From Deinococcus gobiensis I-0 (GTDB lineage: Bacteria > Deinococcota > Deinococci > Deinococcales > Deinococcaceae): 64,000 bases of DNA. The notes under the pieces are model-generated. The model ran no database searches, was not told the DNA's origin, and saw only the letters and a list, made by a program, of their open reading frames with translations. The stretch covers positions 2,338,501 to 2,402,500 of the forward strand of contig NC_017790.1 in the NCBI RefSeq assembly GCF_000252445.1, read 5' to 3'. The position numbers and the translations under genes are program-made. Positions 59,556 through 64,000 of this stretch are shown here, piece after piece; the first letter of the stretch is position 1, and each line of letters begins with the position of its first letter.

Positions 59556-60726
59556 GGCCGCTCACCCCGCGCAGCGCCAGCCCCAGCGGCACCGTGAACT
59601 CGGGGGCGTTGGCCTGGAGATAGCCGGTGTCCACGCCCGCCTGGTCGGTCTGGACCGTCAGCCAGGGGCTGGCGACCTCGACCCGGAAGCCCAGCGCGTC
59701 GCTGATGGCCGCCGGCAGGCCGCGCATCTTGGCCCCGCCGCCGGCCAGGAAGGTCCGGTCGATGACCACGTCGCCGCTCTGCACGCGGTAGAACTCCAGC
59801 GAGCGCCGGATCTCGGTGATCAGGTCGCCCAGCACCGGCCGCACGACCTCGAACACGCGCGCGGGGCTGTACTGCTCGCGGCTCATGTCGAAGTTCAGGA
59901 GGTCTTCCTCGTCCTCGGTGGGCGTGGTCGCGGTGGCGTAGCCCAGCTTGATGTCCTCGGCCGCCGTGAAGTCGAGGTCGAAGGCCTTTTGCAGCGCCGT
60001 GGTGAAATCGTCGGCCGCCACGCCGATGTTGCGGGTCAGCAGGACGCGCTCGCCGCGCACGAGGTTGATGACGCTGCTGCTCGCGCCGATCTCCATGACC
60101 AGCGCCACCTCGCCGGCCTCGGTGTAGCGTGTGCCGGTCAGGGTGCTCTTGGTGAGATGCTCGCCCAGCAGGTTGCCGCGCAGGGCGCGCAGGGCCGCGA
60201 AGCTCTTGAGGTCGATGACGGTCGGCTCCAGGCCCGCGAGGCGCAGCACCTCGACCTGACGCGCGACGGCCTCGGTCGGTGCGGCGGCGACGACCACTTC
60301 CATCTGGCCGTTTTCCGGCACGGTGGCGGGGTCGTCGAGCAGGTCGTAATCGAGGCTCACGTCGTCGATGGGATACGGAATGTACTTCTCGGCCTCCCAC
60401 TTGATGGCTTCCTGGAGGTCCTTGCGCTCCATCTTGGGCACCATGATGTTGCGCGTGACCGCCGACTGGTTGGGCACGGCCGTCACGGCGTAGCGGGTGG
60501 TGATGCGGTGCTCGGCCAGCAGATTCTTCAGCTCGGTCGCGACGGCCTGCGGCTCGACCACCAGGCCGTCACGCATGCTGCCGATGGGTGTAGGGATCAT
60601 GACGGCGTGCTGCAAGGAGGGCGGCGACCCCGCGCGCAGCGCGACCACCTTGATGGCGCTGGTGCCGATCTCGACCCCGATCGCCGCCGGGCGCGACTGT
60701 AATAGGCGGTTGATGAAACTCGACAT
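59548..60726 (-). CDS. pilM: Type IV pilus assembly ATPase-fold protein PilM
   Basis: A 392-residue cytosolic actin/FtsA-like protein that binds PilN. The ATP-fold motifs are present: IGVEIGTSAIKVVALRAG at the N-terminus, EIGASSSVINLV near 215 and LAGGGAKMRGLPAAI near 325. GGAGG lies 4 bases before ATG 60726. It is the first gene of the pil operon, behind a -10 box and a palindrome. Confidence 0.93.
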   Translation of the reverse strand: MSSFINRLLQSRPAAIGVEIGTSAIKVVALRAGSPPSLQHAVMIPTPIGSMRDGLVVEPQAVATELKNLLAEHRITTRYAVTAVPNQSAVTRNIMVPKMERKDLQEAIKWEAEKYIPYPIDDVSLDYDLLDDPATVPENGQMEVVVAAAPTEAVARQVEVLRLAGLEPTVIDLKSFAALRALRGNLLGEHLTKSTLTGTRYTEAGEVALVMEIGASSSVINLVRGERVLLTRNIGVAADDFTTALQKAFDLDFTAAEDIKLGYATATTPTEDEEDLLNFDMSREQYSPARVFEVVRPVLGDLITEIRRSLEFYRVQSGDVVIDRTFLAGGGAKMRGLPAAISDALGFRVEVASPWLTVQTDQAGVDTGYLQANAPEFTVPLGLALRGVSGRG

Positions 60727-60749
60727 GATTCCTCCGGAAAGACGCGCAG

Positions 60750-60776
60750 AGTTTAGAGTTTCCTCACGTTGTGAGG
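60750..60776 (-). promoter_or_regulatory. pilM operon promoter with palindromic operator candidate
   Basis: On the minus strand TAAACT (60755-60750) would be the -10. Just upstream, where the -35 should be, is the perfect inverted repeat CCTCAC-AAC-GTGAGG (60776-60762). This suits a repressor or activator site controlling the pilus operon. The leader carries GGAGG. Confidence 0.45.
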
Positions 60777-60994
60777 CGGCCGGTTCTCTCACAGCCGCCC
60801 CTTTTGCCCCCGGTGGGGGAACGGGAACGGTCCCAAGATGAAGGCCGACTGAACACCCTGCTCTGCCCCCCATGCAACCATCCACCCACTTACGAAACTC
60901 TGACCACCCGGATGGGGGCATCGGCCATAGGGGACCTCAGAAGAAATCGCCTCCCAGAGGGCATTTCCGGGTCACTCCGCGAGGGCTGCGCGCG

Positions 60995-61720
60995 TCAGGG
61001 GATCAGGGGCGTGAGGGCCTGGGTATACCGCCGGATCTCCCCCGAGGCCGAGACGGTCACGATGTCCTGACCGACCGCCCCGACCCGGCCCGGCCCGTGC
61101 GGCGTGCGCGCCAGGACGCCGCCGGCCGCGTCGGTCCGCAGCAGCTGCCCACCCTGAATGCGGTAGAGGTCGCCGGAGGCCCCGACCGCCGTGGGCACGG
61201 CTGCCGTCGCCGCACCCCGCGCCGTGGCGTACAGGTAGGCCTGCGCGGCCGGTTCGACGACTGCGCCGCCCCGCCGCAGCTGCCCGGCCAGCACCACGTA
61301 GTCGGCTCCGTCTCCCCCGGTCATGGCGGCGCTGGGGCCGCCCGCCACCTGCCCGGCCGCCGCACCCTCATAGTTCAGGGCGCTGCCGTCCTGTCGGTAG
61401 ATGAGGGCGCCGCTCAGGGCCGCGACCGCCCCGGCGGGGACACTGCGCGCCGCGCGGTCGAGCGTCACGGCCAGCCCGGCCCCCGGCACGGCGGCCCAGG
61501 CGTCGCCGCCGTTCCAGGCCACGTCCACCGCCCGGCCCAGGCGGGGGCACACCGGCCGGTAGTCGGGCACGCGCGCCACGCAGGCCTGCCCCCCCGACAC
61601 CCACGCCACCCCGGCGCTGCTGAAGGCGGCCCGGAAGGCTCCCTCCCCGGCCGGCGCGGTGTAGGCCGGCGCGCAGGCCGGAAGCAGGGCGAGCAGGGCG
61701 AGCGGCAGCAGGAAACGCAT
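60995..61720 (-). CDS. Lipoprotein of unknown function, propeller-like
   Basis: The 241-residue product has a lipobox LALLPAC with Cys16. The mature part consists of short repeats such as VAWVSGGQACVARVPDYRPVCPRLG, VDVAWNGGDAWAAVPGAG and IVTVSASGEIRRY, reminiscent of propeller blades, with two extra cysteines that may pair. I do not recognise a family. It lies 68 bases downstream of murF on the same strand. Confidence 0.75.
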   Translation of the reverse strand: MRFLLPLALLALLPACAPAYTAPAGEGAFRAAFSSAGVAWVSGGQACVARVPDYRPVCPRLGRAVDVAWNGGDAWAAVPGAGLAVTLDRAARSVPAGAVAALSGALIYRQDGSALNYEGAAAGQVAGGPSAAMTGGDGADYVVLAGQLRRGGAVVEPAAQAYLYATARGAATAAVPTAVGASGDLYRIQGGQLLRTDAAGGVLARTPHGPGRVGAVGQDIVTVSASGEIRRYTQALTPLIP

Positions 61721-61788
61721 CTCCGGTATTGTCGGTCGGTCCCCGCAGCGCCGGGTGAGGACGGCGGCGCCATCCCACCCCCCGCCCC

Positions 61789-63093
61789 TCAGTCCTGGCC
61801 GTCCCGCCAGCGCAGCAGCGCGTCCACGACCACGTCCAGGCCCACGCCTTCCTGCGCGCGCTTGTCGGGCGTCCACGAGATGCCCCGGCTGGCCTTGACG
61901 AGGACCACGTCGCCGTCGCGCACCTCCCGCCGCAGGGCCTCGAGCAGTTCGGGGACCGTGCGCGAGGCCCGCTCGCCCAGTTCGCGGGCGTAGACCCCCA
62001 CGCCGTAGCTCAGGTCGGCGCACTCGCGGGCGTAGGCCCCGACCTCGGCATGCAGGGCGCGCTCGGTGGGGCCGAGTTCGAGCATCCGCCCGAGCACGCT
62101 GATGCGCCGCCCCGTGCGGCCACCTCCCGCCTGCGTCTTCAGGGCGTCCAGCGCCGCCGTCACGGCGACCGGCGAGGCGTTGTAGGCGTCGTCGATGACC
62201 GTATAGCGCCCCGGATGCACCCGGTAGCGGCCCCCCGGCACCTGCACCTGCGCGAGCCGCTCGGCGGCGTCGGGCAGGTGCAGGCCCGCCTCCTGCGCGA
62301 GCCGCAGCCCCAGCACCGCCGCCTCGGCCTGCACGCGGGCGGCCAGCGGCAGCTCGACCAGCACGTCCCCGTAGGTGAAGGTCGCCCCGCGCGGCGTGAG
62401 CACGAGATCGTCGCCCGCGTAGGTCACGTCCCCGAAGCCGTAGCTGTCCGCACCCGTATAGAAGGCCGAGGCCTGCGCGCCCACCAGCCCGCGCGTGCCC
62501 GTCAGAATGCCGCCCTTCTCGCGCACGATGGCCTCGACGCTGCCGAGCTGTTCCAGGTGCGCCGGGCCGATGGTCGTGACCACGCCCACGTCCGGGCGCA
62601 CCAGGGCCATCAGTTCGGCCATCTCGCCGGGACGGTCGATGCCCATCTCGACGACCAGGGGCCGCGCCGACGCGCCGTATTCGATGAGAAAACAGGCGAT
62701 GGCGGGCATGGTGTTGTACACGGGCATGAAGTGGGCGTCCAGCGCCGCCGCCGCGTAGCTCTTGGCGGTGGTCTTGCCCGCGCTGCCGGTGATGCCCACC
62801 ACCAGGGCGTTCTTCGCACGCTCGTGACGGGCCCAGTCGAACAGCGCCGCCTGCGCGTCCGGTACCCGCACGGCGCGGGGCACGTCCAGGTCGGTCAGGA
62901 CGAAGGGCGCGCCGGCCTCCAGCGCCCGCTGCACGAAGGCGTTGCCGTGCATCTTCTCGCCGGGCAGGGCCACGAAGGCGACTTCCGGCGAGGCCTCGCG
63001 CGAGTCCCAGGTCAGGCGCGCGGCGGGCCGGGCCTCCGGGTGGACAGCGGCGCCGTGAGACAGGTTGGGGGGCAGGGCATGGGGGTCCAGCAT
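61789..63093 (-). CDS. murF: UDP-N-acetylmuramoyl-tripeptide:D-Ala-D-Ala ligase
   Basis: Completes the cytosolic pentapeptide precursor of peptidoglycan. The N-terminal domain has SREASPEVAFVALPGEKMHGNAF; the ATPase domain the P-loop GITGSAGKTTAKSY and VVEMGIDRPGEMAEL; the C-terminal domain VIDDAYNASPVAVTAAL and VLVKASRGI. The 434-residue length is standard. ATG 63093 has a -10 box 6 bases upstream. It is away from murD-ftsW, so the mur genes here are scattered. Confidence 0.96.
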   Translation of the reverse strand: MLDPHALPPNLSHGAAVHPEARPAARLTWDSREASPEVAFVALPGEKMHGNAFVQRALEAGAPFVLTDLDVPRAVRVPDAQAALFDWARHERAKNALVVGITGSAGKTTAKSYAAAALDAHFMPVYNTMPAIACFLIEYGASARPLVVEMGIDRPGEMAELMALVRPDVGVVTTIGPAHLEQLGSVEAIVREKGGILTGTRGLVGAQASAFYTGADSYGFGDVTYAGDDLVLTPRGATFTYGDVLVELPLAARVQAEAAVLGLRLAQEAGLHLPDAAERLAQVQVPGGRYRVHPGRYTVIDDAYNASPVAVTAALDALKTQAGGGRTGRRISVLGRMLELGPTERALHAEVGAYARECADLSYGVGVYARELGERASRTVPELLEALRREVRDGDVVLVKASRGISWTPDKRAQEGVGLDVVVDALLRWRDGQD

Positions 63094-63099
63094 GGGGGC

Positions 63100-63105
63100 A
63101 GGCTA
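63100..63105 (-). promoter_or_regulatory. Leaderless -10 box of murF
   Basis: TAGCCT, then 6 bases, then ATG 63093. Confidence 0.6.
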
Positions 63106-63233
63106 GCAAACCCCGGCCGCTTCACCGGCCCTGAAGAAAGCGGCCAGGCGCGCAGTCCGCCCCTGCCCGGCGGGGCATGGTGCGCAACAGCAGCGGGACC
63201 GGCCCGCCCACACCCCACCCCAGGAGGACCCCC

Positions 63234-63557
63234 ATGCCCACCGACATCCAGACCACCATCGACGCCCTGAGCGGCGACCTGAGCCAGATCGCCCCCGAGG
63301 ACGGCACCGCCCTGATCGGCAGCTGGCTGAACGATCTGGAGGACGCCGACTGGCGCGGCGCCAAGACCCTGCACGCGGACCTCGTGTCGCTGCGCCATCA
63401 GCTCGAAAGCGACGCCCCCGACGCCGGGCGCATCAGCGACCTGCTGGTCAAGCTGGGCGAGTCGGCCGAGCGCGCGGCCCCCGAGGGCGGTCAGGTGGGC
63501 GAACAGGTCACCAAACTCGCCAGCACCCTGATGGACGCCGGCAAACGGCTGGCGTAG
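63234..63557 (+). CDS. Small acidic helical protein of unknown function
   Basis: A 107-residue acidic protein predicted to be all-helical: IQTTIDALSGDLSQIAP, GTALIGSWLNDLEDADW, LHADLVSLRHQLES and GRISDLLVKLGESAERAAP. I do not recognise a family. AGGAGG sits 6 bases before ATG 63234, a strong SD, and a strong terminator follows, so it is a well-defined and probably well-expressed single gene. Confidence 0.8.
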   Translation: MPTDIQTTIDALSGDLSQIAPEDGTALIGSWLNDLEDADWRGAKTLHADLVSLRHQLESDAPDAGRISDLLVKLGESAERAAPEGGQVGEQVTKLASTLMDAGKRLA

Positions 63558-63566
63558 GCGCAAAGA

Positions 63567-63607
63567 AGCTGAGGCCGCCCTCCGGAGTGGGGCGGCCTCA
63601 GCTATTC
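63567..63607. terminator. Strong hairpin between convergent genes
   Basis: AGCTGAGGCCGCC (63567-63579) pairs perfectly with GGCGGCCTCAGCT (63591-63603) across an 11-base loop, 10 bases after the small gene stop. It overlaps the end of the opposite gene. Confidence 0.7.
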
Positions 63608-64000
63608 CCCATCCGCACGGCTCAGGGCGCGGAAGGTCTCCGTCCAGTGCCGCTCCGGCGTGCCCAGGAGCGTCCCGACCACTTCCAGGCGTTCGCGGAG
63701 CAGGGGAAGATGCAGAGACAGCACCTCGTCGTCGAGGGTCAGCAGGTAGGCGGTCAGCGAGAAGACATGCACCTCGGCAAAGGGTGACTTCGCCGCCTCC
63801 CCGACCTCGACCGCGAACCAGGGGCCATCCGTGGGCCGCGAGCGCATCAGCCACCAGAAGCAGGCCAGCGGCTTGATGGGCCACTCCTTATGGCTCGCCG
63901 GGGGCTTCATCGGCTTCAGGACCTTGCGGACGTTGGGGGCCAGAAAGTCCTGCGTCTGCGGGTTCCAGATTCTGGCCCACTGCCGCGCCGCGCCCTTCGC
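63602..64000 (-). CDS. Hypothetical protein, 5' part outside window
   Basis: The frame reads leftward and is open to the right edge, so the N-terminus is missing. At least 132 residues are visible. The sequence is basic at first (ARIWNPQTQDFLAPNVRKVLKP), then contains PLACFWWLMRSRP and FSLTAYLLTLDDEVLSLHLPLLRERLEVVG. No family recognised. ATG 63910 lies inside the frame and need not be the start. Confidence 0.65.
   Translation of the reverse strand, partial: AKGAARQWARIWNPQTQDFLAPNVRKVLKPMKPPASHKEWPIKPLACFWWLMRSRPTDGPWFAVEVGEAAKSPFAEVHVFSLTAYLLTLDDEVLSLHLPLLRERLEVVGTLLGTPERHWTETFRALSRADGE

Overview
The window is about 64 kb of very GC-rich bacterial chromosome. The gene content points to the genus Deinococcus: a DraRnl-type RNA ligase, a Thermus/Deinococcus-style pilMNO-X-pilQ operon followed by aro genes, L13 and S9 proteins of Deinococcus type, and many genes preceded by a lone TANNNT -10 box 5 to 8 bases before the start codon, the mark of the leaderless mRNAs known from Deinococcus. 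No insertion sequence, phage gene or CRISPR array was seen. Two alanine tRNA genes (anticodons CGC and TGC) are present.

Layout. 1-8.1 kb: a secreted TPR protein (cut by the edge), coaE, pyrG with a terminator-like hairpin in its leader region, an M50 protease, a tRNA nucleotidyltransferase, an HtrA protease and Hsp33. 8.4-15.7 kb: an orphan peptide-type binding lipoprotein, a NarL-type response regulator, a multi-GAF histidine kinase, a trypco2-like protein and a membrane diguanylate cyclase. 15.7-21.7 kb: cell-surface glycan genes (a catalytically dead deacetylase fused to a YkoP-like domain, two glycosyltransferases, an MFS transporter, an intact NodB-type deacetylase and a small unknown protein). 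21.7-28.5 kb: TrhA, GuaB, tRNA-Ala, then an overlapping chain of TPR protein, SPOR protein, Rex and an AT-richer lipoprotein. 28.6-35.9 kb: RlmN, an AI-2E family permease, a DUF2721 protein, DNA polymerase IV, an RlmI-type methyltransferase and two secreted proteins.

35.9-43.4 kb: a fatty-acid beta-oxidation operon (FadN-like, alpha/beta hydrolase, thiolase) behind a possible operator, a TauE/SafE exporter pair, and an orphan Bug-family binding protein. 43.4-46.5 kb: a compact RNA-repair cluster of DraRnl-type RNA ligase, a short KLDGEN nucleotidyltransferase-ligase, and an HD-phosphatase/P-loop-kinase fusion. 46.6-50.3 kb: tRNA-Ala, murD-ftsW, rplM-rpsI. 50.4-60.7 kb: a long leftward block pilM-pilN-pilO-pilW-like-pilQ followed by aroC-aroK-aroB-aroQ and an esterase. 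60.9-64 kb: a lipoprotein, murF, a small acidic protein and an edge-truncated unknown gene.

Most genes are ordinary housekeeping. The parts that deserve attention are the RNA-repair cluster, the trypco2-like protein beside a large sensor kinase, the pseudo-deacetylase/YkoP fusion, a 15-codon leaderless upstream reading frame coupled to a glycosyltransferase, the widespread leaderless promoters (which change several start codons), the pyrG leader hairpin, MurD with a non-canonical P-loop, and a structured 300-base gap that may encode a small RNA.
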